Source of the DNA: Serratia liquefaciens
GTDB lineage: Bacteria > Pseudomonadota > Gammaproteobacteria > Enterobacterales > Enterobacteriaceae
Assembly: GCF_027594825.1 (NCBI RefSeq)
Contig: NZ_CP088930.1
Location: 1,921,019 to 1,985,018, forward strand
Direction of reading: 5' to 3'
Length of the DNA: 64,000 nucleotides
Shown here: one piece after another, positions 17,264 to 26,356 of the stretch
Layout of the letters: each line of letters opens with the position of its first letter
Position numbering within the stretch: the first letter of the stretch is position 1
The notes under the pieces: generated by a model
Seen by the model: the letters and a program-made list of their open reading frames with translations, nothing else
Told to the model about the DNA's origin: nothing
The model's database searches: none
Translations under genes and position numbers: made by a program

Positions 17264-20200
17264 ATGTTCTTTATAACGCTTAAAAATAATTTAGTCGGCC
17301 TTATATGCTGGTTCGCATTAACCCTCTTTACCCTGGTCATGCCGGCACTTCACGCCGCAGAGTTGACAATGGAAGAAAAAGAGTGGATCAGATCTCACCC
17401 GGAATTGCGGGTTGGCACCTATGAAGGCGGATTGCCTCCACTGGAAGATAAGGTTAAAAACCAATTAACCGGTTTTGCGCCGGACGTACTCAACGAAGTC
17501 GCCAGTCGATTAAAATTAACGCTAAAGGTTAAAGAGTATCAAAATCGTCTCGATATGATGCAGGCGCTGAGGCACGGCGAAATCGATGTGGTCATGAATA
17601 TGTCCCCCACGTTCTCAGGTGCCAAATATCTGCGCTACAGCCAGCCTTACGGCGAGAACGATCTGATTATTGTCAGCGCCCGCGACAATCGCCACATTCT
17701 GGATCATTCAGACCTCGCCAAGGCATCGGTTGCCGTAGTCAACGGTTCGCCCGAAGCCGAGCTGATCCCGGAGGTTTATCCCGCCATCAGGCTGCATGAA
17801 TTCGTCAACCAGACCGCAGCTCTGCTCAGCGTCGAGCAAGGCGAAACCGATGCATTCATCGGCAATCGCTACACTATCCGCTACCATATTGCCCTTAACA
17901 AAAGCGAAGCTTTCAGAACTGTGGGCAATGCCTATTTACCACTGCAAACGCTAAGATTCGCCTTTCCACGGGAAAACCCGTTACTGGCCAACGCATTCGA
18001 TGTGGCCATTACCGACATTGGCTGGCGTGAACAACAGGCGTTATTTGAAAAATGGGTCGCTCCCTTCCCTGCCCGATTGCCAAAAACGGAACGCATCAAC
18101 CTTTCTCCCGATCAGATTACTTTACTGAATCAATTGCCACACCTGCAGGTCAGCAACCTGGAATCCTATCCGCCGTTCTCTTTTCGCAATCAGCATGGTG
18201 AACCCAGCGGCCTGGTCGAAGACTATTTCGATCTGATACGCCGCCAGCTGCAGCTTAAATCTGAACGTGTCAGGGTTCGTTCACTGAATGAATTAATGAA
18301 AATGATCAAGGAAGGCGAAATCGATCTGGTCCCCGGTTTGCCGCCAACCGCAGAGCGCATGCAGTTTTTAGCCTTCAGTCAACCTTACGCACGCTTTCCG
18401 CTGATGATCGCTACGCGCAAAGAAACCAGCAATATCGAAGGTATCGAAAGCCTTGGCAAGGCGCGGGTAGCGATATCCGAGGACGCAGAGCCCATCCCAA
18501 CGCTACTGCGTAAAAACCCGGAGCTGACTCTGATTCATACCGATACTGCAGAACAAGGTCTGCAGCTGTTGGCCGACCGCCAGGTAGATGCCTACATCGG
18601 CAATCTGGTGGTCACCGATCGCATTATTACCGAGCAATACCCCAACATATTAAAGGTCGCGGCACCGACCGGTTACTATGCCGAACTGGCGGTGGCGGTC
18701 ACCAAAAAGTACGCCTATGTCATCCCGCTGATCAACCAGGCTCTGGCAAATATCAGCACCGATCGCAAAGAGCAGATCCGCAGCGCCTGGTTCCCGATCA
18801 CGTTCCAGGAAGACGTCGATCTTCTGGTTATCATCAGGAAAATCCTGCCCGCCATATTGGCCGTCGGCTTGATCATGGCACTGCTTATCATCGCCTATTG
18901 GCGTTTGCGTAAGGAAACCAGCCGCAGGATCCGCGCCCAGATGACCTTAGCAGACCAGCTCAGCTTCCAGCATGCTCTGTTGGAAACCATCCCGTTCCCG
19001 GTATTGGGCAAGGACCACCACGATCGTTATATCGCGGTCAACAGCGCCTTTGAGAAACTGACCGGTCATGCATCCGCGCATATGCTGGGTAAAACGCCAG
19101 AAGAATGCGGCTACATCGATGCCATCGTCTCGCTGGAGCGCGAGCCGGAAAACCGCGCGGCTCTGTCGGCCGAGGAAGGCATCCACCGTCCACTGCGCTA
19201 TGCCAATGCCAAAGGGGAAATGCGGGAGGGGTTGTTCTGGCTCAAACCCTTCTTCAGCGTTGACGGGGGGCCTGGCGGCAGCGTTACCGTATTGGTCGAC
19301 GTCACGGATATCCGCCGTTCTGAAGAACGAGCGTTAATCTCAGAAGCCCTGCTGACCGACGTGACCGAATCGCTGCCGGTTACCGTGTTTCAAGTCTGCC
19401 TTTCGGTAAATGGCGATATACATTTTACCTACGTGGCGGGTGCCGCAGAAGCCACCTTCGGCTTATCTGCCGAAACCATGATGGCGGATCATGAAAGCTT
19501 CCAGCAACGGGTGAATGCCGAAGATATGTCCATGCTGCAAGAGAATTTGGTTCGCATGCAGGGCACGCTGGCCCCCTTCCAGAACGAATTCCGCATGCAG
19601 GTCAAAAACAATCAGTGCTGGATCCGTGTCAATTCAGGCAAGGGTAAACGTGAGAGCAACGGGGATGTGCTATGGGGCGGTTATTTTGAAGATATCACTC
19701 AATCCCGCCACCAGGAACGCATGCTGCTCGAAGCAAAAACCAAGGCGGAGGCCGCAGCCCGTGCAAAAGCGACTTTCCTGGCGACCATGAGCCATGAGAT
19801 ACGCACCCCGGTACACGGCATTCTTGGCTGGCTGGAGCTGCTAGAAAGAACCCGACTGGACGATGAACAAAACAGAATGCTGGTTACTGTACAAAGTTCT
19901 GCGCAGCATTTGACCCAGGTGATTGACGATATTCTTGATTTCTCCAAGCTGGAGGCGGGCCAGGTCTCGCTGGAAAACCTGGCGATGGATATCCGAGTAT
20001 TCCTGTCGGAAATGATGCAAACCCTGAACCTGCAAGCGTTGAAAAAGAGCCTGTCACTGCATCTGTATCTGGATAGCAGAGTCGCCCAAAAGCTGTTGTT
20101 CGACCCGGTCAGGCTGCGCCAAATTTTAATGAACTTCCTCAGTAACTCGCTGAAATTTACCCATGCGGGCAACATTACGCTGCGGTTGGTTTTACTCGGC

Positions 20201-21616
20201 GAACAGAAAGGCCGGCAGTTTTTGCGCTTCAGCGTGGTTGATACCGGTATCGGCATCCCTGCGGATATGCAGCAACAATTGTTCCAACCTTTTCAACAGG
20301 CAGAGGCTTCCACCACCCGCCGTTTTGGCGGCACCGGCTTAGGGTTGGCTATTTCCAAAGGCCTGGCGCAGCAGATGAACGGAAAACTCACCATGCTCAG
20401 TGAGCCGGGCGAAGGCACCACCCTCAGTTTCGATGTCCACTTCGACGTCTACACACCGTCAGCCGCGTTGCCGGAGCTGTTGGGTACTCGAGCTACCCTT
20501 TGGTGCGATGACGCCGTTATCGGCCAGAACCTGCGGGAAATGCTGTTGGCATTAGGCGTTACCGTTGCCTGCCTGTCAGGTACGCAGACGCCGTCGCTTA
20601 TCATAACCGGCTGCGATTTGCTGTTTATAGAGGAAACCATGCTGTCCAATCTTGCGATACCAGCCGCCGTCAGGGACAACATGATCGTATTGACTGAAAA
20701 ACCGCTGCCGGACAATTCGACCGATCCGCATATCCTCAACGTCACGCCATTATCGTGGGAGAGGGTTAAAAAAATCTGCACCACTTTGTTAATCGAGCAA
20801 AAAAAACAGGCCGTCAACGTCTATGAACCCACAGTAGAAGAGGCGCCAGATATCACCCAGAACCGCGAACATGCCCTGGCTAACGGCAGCCTGATATTGG
20901 TCGCCGAAGACCACCCTATCAGCCGGGAACTGATCAAACATCAGTTGCAAATCCTGGGCTATTGCTTCGATATCGTTGAGGATGGCCAACAGGCTTTGCA
21001 GGCAATAGAAACTACCCGCTATGGCCTGGCGATTGTCGACTGCCATATGCCCTATATAGATGGTCTGGAATTAAGTCGCCTGATCCGCAAGAAAGAGGCA
21101 GCGACGAACAGCGCAAGACTGAAAATTGTCGCACTCACGGCGGGCGTACTGGAAGAACAAGAAGATCAGTGCCTTGCTGCCGGCATGGACGCTTATTTAA
21201 CAAAACCTATTGATATTAAAGGGCTGAGGGACATTCTCACCCGATTTATCACGCCAAGAACAGTTGCTTCAACGACGTTCGGTGCAACCAACCCAAATCA
21301 TTTTTTCACTATAGGCATGGCCTCGTTGAATAAGCGTTATGGCTCAGAAGAAAAGGCCAGAGTGGTCATGGGTATGATGCTGGGCAATCTGGAGCATGGG
21401 CTGCATCAGTTGGCCGCCAGCCGCTCTGCCGCACAACAAGCGCTGATTGTGCGCCACCTGGCATTGGATCTGGGGGCGCTTAATTGCCATATACTGGCCA
21501 CGCAGGCGACAAGGCTGGAAACACGGCTAAATCAGGGGAAAATTAATCTCACCGGCGATCTGCAGGGTTTCAAGCAGGCTATTGCACAGTTGATCCTGCA
21601 GTTGCACATGCTGTAG
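17264..21616 (+). CDS. EvgS/BvgS-like hybrid sensor histidine kinase with degenerate HPt domain
   Basis: A 1450-residue unorthodox kinase. It has a signal or anchor segment at 1-33, two periplasmic venus-flytrap domains at about 40-265 and 285-510, a membrane helix at about 525-547, and two PAS-like domains at about 560-690 and 700-820. The HisKA domain carries phospho-acceptor His844 (MSHEIRTP). The ATPase shows VDTGIGIP and GGTGLGLAIS. A pseudo-receiver lies at about 1066-1170, and a true receiver has Asp1259 (VDCHMPYIDG) and a TKP lysine. The last 110 residues align with HPt domains, but HRLKG is replaced by RHLAL at 1397-1401: Arg sits at the catalytic position, His1398 is shifted by one, and Lys-Gly is lost. 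The adjacent HPt gene probably compensates. The signal is unknown; solute-binding domains suggest a small ligand or pH. Confidence 0.9.
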   Translation: MFFITLKNNLVGLICWFALTLFTLVMPALHAAELTMEEKEWIRSHPELRVGTYEGGLPPLEDKVKNQLTGFAPDVLNEVASRLKLTLKVKEYQNRLDMMQALRHGEIDVVMNMSPTFSGAKYLRYSQPYGENDLIIVSARDNRHILDHSDLAKASVAVVNGSPEAELIPEVYPAIRLHEFVNQTAALLSVEQGETDAFIGNRYTIRYHIALNKSEAFRTVGNAYLPLQTLRFAFPRENPLLANAFDVAITDIGWREQQALFEKWVAPFPARLPKTERINLSPDQITLLNQLPHLQVSNLESYPPFSFRNQHGEPSGLVEDYFDLIRRQLQLKSERVRVRSLNELMKMIKEGEIDLVPGLPPTAERMQFLAFSQPYARFPLMIATRKETSNIEGIESLGKARVAISEDAEPIPTLLRKNPELTLIHTDTAEQGLQLLADRQVDAYIGNLVVTDRIITEQYPNILKVAAPTGYYAELAVAVTKKYAYVIPLINQALANISTDRKEQIRSAWFPITFQEDVDLLVIIRKILPAILAVGLIMALLIIAYWRLRKETSRRIRAQMTLADQLSFQHALLETIPFPVLGKDHHDRYIAVNSAFEKLTGHASAHMLGKTPEECGYIDAIVSLEREPENRAALSAEEGIHRPLRYANAKGEMREGLFWLKPFFSVDGGPGGSVTVLVDVTDIRRSEERALISEALLTDVTESLPVTVFQVCLSVNGDIHFTYVAGAAEATFGLSAETMMADHESFQQRVNAEDMSMLQENLVRMQGTLAPFQNEFRMQVKNNQCWIRVNSGKGKRESNGDVLWGGYFEDITQSRHQERMLLEAKTKAEAAARAKATFLATMSHEIRTPVHGILGWLELLERTRLDDEQNRMLVTVQSSAQHLTQVIDDILDFSKLEAGQVSLENLAMDIRVFLSEMMQTLNLQALKKSLSLHLYLDSRVAQKLLFDPVRLRQILMNFLSNSLKFTHAGNITLRLVLLGEQKGRQFLRFSVVDTGIGIPADMQQQLFQPFQQAEASTTRRFGGTGLGLAISKGLAQQMNGKLTMLSEPGEGTTLSFDVHFDVYTPSAALPELLGTRATLWCDDAVIGQNLREMLLALGVTVACLSGTQTPSLIITGCDLLFIEETMLSNLAIPAAVRDNMIVLTEKPLPDNSTDPHILNVTPLSWERVKKICTTLLIEQKKQAVNVYEPTVEEAPDITQNREHALANGSLILVAEDHPISRELIKHQLQILGYCFDIVEDGQQALQAIETTRYGLAIVDCHMPYIDGLELSRLIRKKEAATNSARLKIVALTAGVLEEQEDQCLAAGMDAYLTKPIDIKGLRDILTRFITPRTVASTTFGATNPNHFFTIGMASLNKRYGSEEKARVVMGMMLGNLEHGLHQLAASRSAAQQALIVRHLALDLGALNCHILATQATRLETRLNQGKINLTGDLQGFKQAIAQLILQLHML

Positions 21617-21671
21617 CAGCAAAACAAAAAATAGCTCGGCGCTGCCGATGCAACTTTTGGTCAAGGCATCA

Positions 21672-21707
21672 AGGAAGTTAATCATTGGTTGATTACTTCC
21701 TTTTATT
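21672..21707 (+). terminator. Intrinsic terminator after the sensor kinase
   Basis: AGGAAGT plus AATCA pairs with TGATT plus ACTTCCT, with a single bulged T, around a short TTGG-type loop. A TTTTATTT tail follows. It lies 55 bases after the sensor stop. Confidence 0.7.
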
Positions 21708-22070
21708 TATCGCCCACCAAGAAAAAAGAAAAACAAATCATTTATAGCGCCAATTAAATTAACAATTAAAACAACAGCATAAACGTTACGCTTAATTTAA
21801 TGCCCCATTAAACAACATGCTTACTCAAACCCATAAAATAGTCATCAGCCCAGCAACAAAAATAAAAAAACAAATAAATTCAATTAATTAAACCACAAAG
21901 CGACCAACAAAAAAACAATTCAAAAAACATATGTTTTTTATTTTATCAAAAAACATATAACCATAGCATCAGTGATGCAATTGTGATAAATCAGGTCATG
22001 ATAAATCACCCACAAAAACAAATAACGATAAAAAACTCACTCTAATTTAATTTCATACAGGTCAGATAAA
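21708..22070 (+). promoter_or_regulatory. AT-rich upstream region of the MFS gene with a long palindrome
   Basis: This gap contains no gene. It carries the perfect 18-base palindrome AAAAAACATATGTTTTTT at 21922-21939 and a second half-copy AAAAAACATAT at 21948-21958, 26 bases later. The pair looks like a tandem operator for the transporter/dehydrogenase operon. The factor that binds is unknown, and no regulator gene is directly adjacent. Confidence 0.5.
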
Positions 22071-23384
22071 ATGGATAATAACCTTCATCATTCAACCGTA
22101 AAGAAAATGAACTTAAGACTTATTCCATTCATCATGCTGCTTTATTTAATTGCATATATAGATCGCGCTAATATTTCCGTAGCCGCATTACAAATGAATG
22201 CCGATTTGGCATTAACCGCAGAAATGTATGGCATTGCGGCAGGCATATTCTTCGTTTCCTATATCCTGTTTGAAATTCCCAGTAATATTATTCTCACCCG
22301 CGTAGGGGCGAAAATCTGGATCGCCCGAATAATGGTCACCTGGGGCATCATTGCCATGGGCATGAGCCTGGTGCAAACGCCGCTGCAGCTCTATATCATG
22401 CGCTTTCTGCTTGGGGTGGCGGAGGCTGGTTTTACCCCCGGGATTATTTATTACCTTTCCTGCTGGTATCCTCGCAGCGATCGCGCCCGCGCCATGTCGA
22501 TGTTTTATATCGGCGCAGCGCTCGCCTCACTCATTGGCTTACCGATTTCCGGCGCTATTCTGCAGATGAATGATGTGCTGAATATCGCCGGCTGGCGCTG
22601 GTTATTCCTGTTGGAAGGTGCTCCGGCGGTGTTGTTGGGCATCACAGTCTATTTCTACCTGGACAACAAACCGGAAGACGCCAAATGGCTGGAGCCCCAA
22701 CAGCGCGCCTGGTTGGCAGGCGTACTCACGCAAGAAGCCAGGCAAACACCAGCGCAGCAAGAGCATCATTGGCAAGCCGCCTTCAAAAACCGCAAAGTAT
22801 GGCTGCTGAGCCTTATGTGGTTATTACAAGCCTTCGGCACCATCGGCATCGGCTTGTTCCTGCCATTGATCATCAAAGGCGTGGTCAGCGAGCAAAGCAA
22901 TTTCATCATTACCTTACTTTCCGCCGTCCCGTTTTTGTTCGCCTGTCTGTTTATGTACTTTAACGGCCACTATTCCGACACCCACCGAGCCCGCGCCTTA
23001 CCCCTGGGGCTACCGCTAATCCTTTCCGGACTGTTGCTACTGGGGGCCATATTCACCACCAATCTGGCATTGGCCTATGTTCTATTGGTATTCACCATTG
23101 CGTTGAACTGGGCAATCATCCCCATTTTCTGGGCTGTGACGACGGAAACGGTGTCCGGCGTAGCGGCAGCGGCTTCCATTGCGCTGATCAATGCCGTGGC
23201 CAATATCGTTGGGCTGGCGCTACCACCGGTTATTGGCCGAATTAAAGATATGACCAACAGCTATGATGCCGCCTTAATTATGGTGGCAATTGCCTTGGTA
23301 TTAGGGGGAATTATCGGTTTGCAAATTGGGCGCCGGAAGCACATCACCAAACTGCCAATACACCAAGATACGGTAGGACACTAA
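22071..23384 (+). CDS. MFS transporter, anion:cation symporter type
   Basis: A 437-residue major facilitator with about twelve membrane helices. The first loop motif is AYIDRANISVAALQMNADL, and the later GVAEAGFTPGIIYYLSCWYPRSDRARAMSMF pattern (split across residues 115-146) is typical of the ACS family, which imports organic acids such as sugar acids, phthalate or tartrate with protons. The 2-hydroxyacid dehydrogenase gene starts 10 bases after its stop, so the likely cargo is a hydroxy- or keto-acid. That assignment is inference from the operon. Confidence 0.88.
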   Translation: MDNNLHHSTVKKMNLRLIPFIMLLYLIAYIDRANISVAALQMNADLALTAEMYGIAAGIFFVSYILFEIPSNIILTRVGAKIWIARIMVTWGIIAMGMSLVQTPLQLYIMRFLLGVAEAGFTPGIIYYLSCWYPRSDRARAMSMFYIGAALASLIGLPISGAILQMNDVLNIAGWRWLFLLEGAPAVLLGITVYFYLDNKPEDAKWLEPQQRAWLAGVLTQEARQTPAQQEHHWQAAFKNRKVWLLSLMWLLQAFGTIGIGLFLPLIIKGVVSEQSNFIITLLSAVPFLFACLFMYFNGHYSDTHRARALPLGLPLILSGLLLLGAIFTTNLALAYVLLVFTIALNWAIIPIFWAVTTETVSGVAAAASIALINAVANIVGLALPPVIGRIKDMTNSYDAALIMVAIALVLGGIIGLQIGRRKHITKLPIHQDTVGH

Positions 23385-23393
23385 GGAGAAAGT

Positions 23394-24332
23394 ATGGAAA
23401 ACGTTATTTTGCAGATAGCACCGGTGCCTATGCAATTGACCCAGCGCCTGCACCAACACTTCACCTTATTCAATTACGCCCAACTCACCACAGAGCAACA
23501 GGCTGAACTGATACCTCAGGTTCGCGTTTTATTAATCAACGGTGAAACTCCATTAGACGACACTGCTATGGCGCGCTATCCCAACCTGCAATTGATCGCC
23601 GTTTTTGGCGTGGGATATGAACGGGTGGATGCTCAAGCCGCCTACAAACGTAATATTCAGATCAGCAATACGCCAAACGTACTGACCGACGACGTTGCCG
23701 ATTTAGCCTTTGGATTGATGCTAGCCTGCTCCCGCCAAATTGTCGGCGCGCAGCGCTTTATCGAACGCGGTGACTGGGCCAGCCAAAGCTACCCCTGGAC
23801 AAACAAGGTCAGCGGTAGCCGGCTCGGCATTCTCGGCCTGGGCCGTATTGGCCGGGCTATCGCCCAGCGTGCTTCAGCGTTCAATATGTCGGTGTATTAT
23901 TACAGCCGTACGCGGCACGCAGACTTTGCGGAAGAGTACTGTGCAACACCACAAGCACTGGCGACACACTGCGATTTCCTGGTGGTGTGCACCCCAGGGG
24001 GAGAGAACAGCCGAGCCCTGGTCAATGCCGCGGTATTACAGGCTCTGGGCCCCGCGGGGATTTTAATCAATATCGCCCGCGGCTCGGTCGTTGATGAGGT
24101 TGCTTTGGTGCACGCCATTGAACATAAGTTGATTGCCGGTGCGGGGTTGGACGTGTTCTGCGATGAACCGAACGTGCCAGCAACGCTGCTGCAACGCGAT
24201 AATGTGGTGATCACTCCTCACATGGGCAGTGCCACGCAGAGCACCCGCAAGGCAATGTCGGATCTGGTTTACGAAAACATTAGTGCCTACTTTTCCGGCC
24301 AGCCCTTGCTTACTCCAACAAATAAACCTTAA
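23394..24332 (+). CDS. NAD(P)-dependent 2-hydroxyacid dehydrogenase
   Basis: A 312-residue D-isomer-specific 2-hydroxyacid dehydrogenase. The nucleotide-binding fold shows GILGLGRIGRAIAQR, with the catalytic Arg in NIARGSVVD, the Glu in DVFCDEPNVP and the His in ITPHMGSAT. Enzymes of this group interconvert 2-hydroxy and 2-keto acids such as glyoxylate, hydroxypyruvate or sugar-acid derivatives. It is cotranscribed with the MFS transporter, with an AAGGAG ribosome-binding site inside the 9-base gap. Together they form a two-gene uptake and redox unit for an unknown acid. Confidence 0.9.
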   Translation: MENVILQIAPVPMQLTQRLHQHFTLFNYAQLTTEQQAELIPQVRVLLINGETPLDDTAMARYPNLQLIAVFGVGYERVDAQAAYKRNIQISNTPNVLTDDVADLAFGLMLACSRQIVGAQRFIERGDWASQSYPWTNKVSGSRLGILGLGRIGRAIAQRASAFNMSVYYYSRTRHADFAEEYCATPQALATHCDFLVVCTPGGENSRALVNAAVLQALGPAGILINIARGSVVDEVALVHAIEHKLIAGAGLDVFCDEPNVPATLLQRDNVVITPHMGSATQSTRKAMSDLVYENISAYFSGQPLLTPTNKP

Positions 24333-24927
24333 TTTTCGACAATAGCGCCACCTAGGGGGAATCACTCCAGCAGCTCCAACGAGAGGTGTGATTCACTTGT
24401 TTGACGGGGGCAACACGGGTGGCGATCTCCGGCATAGCAGCTTCAGTTCTAATACACGATCGGAATTATTCCTGTGTAACTCCAAAGGAATACCCTCCCG
24501 AATTGTACAAGCTGACTGAACTCAGGTATGCCATTGATAATGCAAGGTTACATGGCCTAACCTAAGGAAATTAAATATTACCATAACAAATAATAATTAC
24601 CTGAGTGAGTAAAAACAAAGTACAAACAAATAAAAAATAAACAATCAATGTTTTAATTTTAAATTAACACAATAAAAAACCATCTTTGTAATACAACAAG
24701 TCAACTTACGAGAATGAGCACCAATAATCATAACGTATGAAGTTTAAAATTCTGTTTTATTGATTTAGCTCAAAATTATATCCATATCTAACATGATTAA
24801 CGATATGATCATCCAACAAAAGCATGGATCAAGCTTATCATTCATACCAATATTCAATCGATTTAATCGATGATAGTCCAGCGTAAATATTGGAATCTGA
24901 GTATCTTTTTAAGGGAAGGAACCACTT
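24333..24927. other. 595-base AT-rich non-coding region
   Basis: No gene is supported. Just after the dehydrogenase the arms GAATCAC (24359-24365) and GTGATTC (24388-24394) could form a loose hairpin. Upstream of the LuxR-type gene ATCGAT-TTA-ATCGAT at 24857-24871 is a perfect inverted repeat, a possible operator. The remainder is long runs of A and T, typical of horizontally acquired, H-NS-bound DNA. Confidence 0.45.
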
Positions 24928-25557
24928 ATGCTCAAAGAATCAATAACCGTATTTTTATCGGATAAAAATCGCTACTTCATGCATGGCATCCAGCAGGCAC
25001 TGGAGATCTACTTCCACTCAAAAAATGTGAATGTGCGCTTCACCGAAAACACCTTCGAATACCGGACGGCCGACATCATCTTTCTGGCAGCCAATCCAAG
25101 CGAAAGCACCCTGCCTCATTATCTGTATTCGCAAGCGAAGGCGTGCTGCCCATTGGTTTTCTTGATTGAGGAAGAACGAGGTTCAACGCCGGTTGCCAAC
25201 AGCGCCAGCCGAAAGAAATTCACTTATATCTCGCGCAATAAAAGTGTCGAGGCTCTATTTGAAACCGTTGAGCGCGTTGTTTTCTCCAAAATTATTAAAA
25301 ATAAAAGAAATCGCTGTGATTTTAATAACGCATCCCGATTCGCCAGGTTCTCTACCAGAGAGTATGAAGTCATTCATTATCTTTCTTTAGGCCTGCCCAA
25401 CATTTCGATTTCACGAAAACTGAATCTCAGTGAAAAGACCATCAGCCAGCATAAACGTAACGCAATGCGAAAGCTGAATTTCAAACGCAATGCCGAACTG
25501 CATTTTTGGTTGTTGTGTGGCGGTTTAAAGGACGTTGGACGACATGTTCTGATGTAA
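24928..25557 (+). CDS. LuxR-type regulator with a pseudo-receiver domain
   Basis: A 209-residue protein. The C-terminal LuxR HTH is clear at about 140-200 (FSTREYEVIHYLSLGLP, then LNLSEKTISQHKRNAMRKL). The N-terminal half has a receiver-like pattern but lacks the phospho-acceptor Asp: the expected strand reads ADIIFLAANPSES. It is therefore probably not controlled by phosphorylation, resembling RcsA-like or fimbrial LuxR regulators. AAGGAA precedes the ATG at normal spacing. Its target is unknown; the membrane-anchored protein gene 190 bases downstream is one candidate. Confidence 0.82.
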   Translation: MLKESITVFLSDKNRYFMHGIQQALEIYFHSKNVNVRFTENTFEYRTADIIFLAANPSESTLPHYLYSQAKACCPLVFLIEEERGSTPVANSASRKKFTYISRNKSVEALFETVERVVFSKIIKNKRNRCDFNNASRFARFSTREYEVIHYLSLGLPNISISRKLNLSEKTISQHKRNAMRKLNFKRNAELHFWLLCGGLKDVGRHVLM

Positions 25558-25746
25558 CCCTCTCACAGGGAAATTCATCCTTATTTTCAAGCGTCTTTTC
25601 TTCAAAAGCAGACTAACGATGGAAATAAATGCGTTTTTCTCTATTCGGTTTACAGCGTGCCTTATCAGGATTGTCGATTGCCCGACCAACAATAAATTAC
25701 GGGTAATCGATAACTCAGCAACTGCGCACCGAAAGGAAACCGCAAA

Positions 25747-26226
25747 ATGATACTAAACCGCGCAACCCTGCTTGGTTTACTCAGCATGCTGCTATTGCTA
25801 CTGGCGCTGCTGCCATCACTTTTGAGGATGATCGACATTTCCAATATCCCTGCTATTTTGCACTCCATGCAAGATGGCAAACTGTCGCCTAATAACCCTC
25901 ATAGCGGGGATACAAATGAACCGACCAGCGGAAAACATCAAGAGCCCTTAACCGACGAGGGTAACCTAACACAGCATGCCGAGGTCAAAATCAAGCGGGG
26001 AGATACCGGAGTCAGGCCAGTGTCCAAGCTACGCATAAAATCGCTTACGCAAGGGAGCAAAATCCCAAGGATGAATCTGGCAGATTTGCAAAAAAGCGAT
26101 TCTGACTTACCGACTGAAAGCGCCTTGGCCAAATTCAATTTTCAAACTCTCCAGCAGGAAGTAAAAAAATTTATCCGCAGAAAGATATTGTCACGCAGAA
26201 AGCTAGCGGGTTCGAATTTAGAGTAA
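25747..26226 (+). CDS. Membrane-anchored protein of unknown function
   Basis: A 159-residue protein that I do not recognise. It has one N-terminal hydrophobic segment at about 8-28 (LLGLLSMLLLLLALLPSLL) and a polar, low-complexity remainder rich in Lys, Ser and Asp, ending in a basic tail (FIRRKILSRRKL). AAAGGA precedes the ATG. It lies between the LuxR-type regulator and the left end of the integrative element; the stop is 24 bases before the duplicated tRNA end. It is thus the chromosomal gene that originally followed the tRNA-Gly, or part of an older insertion. Confidence 0.55.
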   Translation: MILNRATLLGLLSMLLLLLALLPSLLRMIDISNIPAILHSMQDGKLSPNNPHSGDTNEPTSGKHQEPLTDEGNLTQHAEVKIKRGDTGVRPVSKLRIKSLTQGSKIPRMNLADLQKSDSDLPTESALAKFNFQTLQQEVKKFIRRKILSRRKLAGSNLE

Positions 26227-26249
26227 ATGAAGATGCTGCCAGAAGGGTG

Positions 26250-26274
26250 TTTGGAGCGGTGAAGGGAATCGAAC
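26250..26274. repeat. Left attachment site (duplicated tRNA-Gly 3' end)
   Basis: These 25 bases match 29903-29928 except for one G missing from the GCGGG run. They correspond to part of the T arm, the acceptor stem and the CCA end of tRNA-Gly, with no further tRNA sequence beyond them. Identity stops abruptly on the inner side, as expected for a site-specific recombination core. Confidence 0.88.
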
Positions 26275-26307
26275 ATAGGTACTTTCCGAACTGCCGGTAA
26301 GTGCCTA

Positions 26308-26350
26308 ATCCCATTGCTGATGCGGTGAATACTACATCAGAGAATGGGAT
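26308..26350 (+). promoter_or_regulatory. Long hairpin directly before the integrase start
   Basis: ATCCCATT (26308-26315) pairs with AATGGGAT (26343-26350), and TGATG (26318-26322) with CATCA (26335-26339), around a 12-base loop. The right arm ends 6 bases before the integrase ATG and covers the only purine-rich stretch available as a ribosome-binding site. It could limit integrase translation, or be a recombinase or excisionase arm site. Confidence 0.5.
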
Positions 26351-26356
26351 AACGCT

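Noticed and set aside
26250..26274. A second, complete tRNA gene at the left end of the element
   Set aside because: Only the 3' end of tRNA-Gly is present. The D and anticodon arms are absent and one G is missing from the acceptor stem, so it is an attachment-site remnant.
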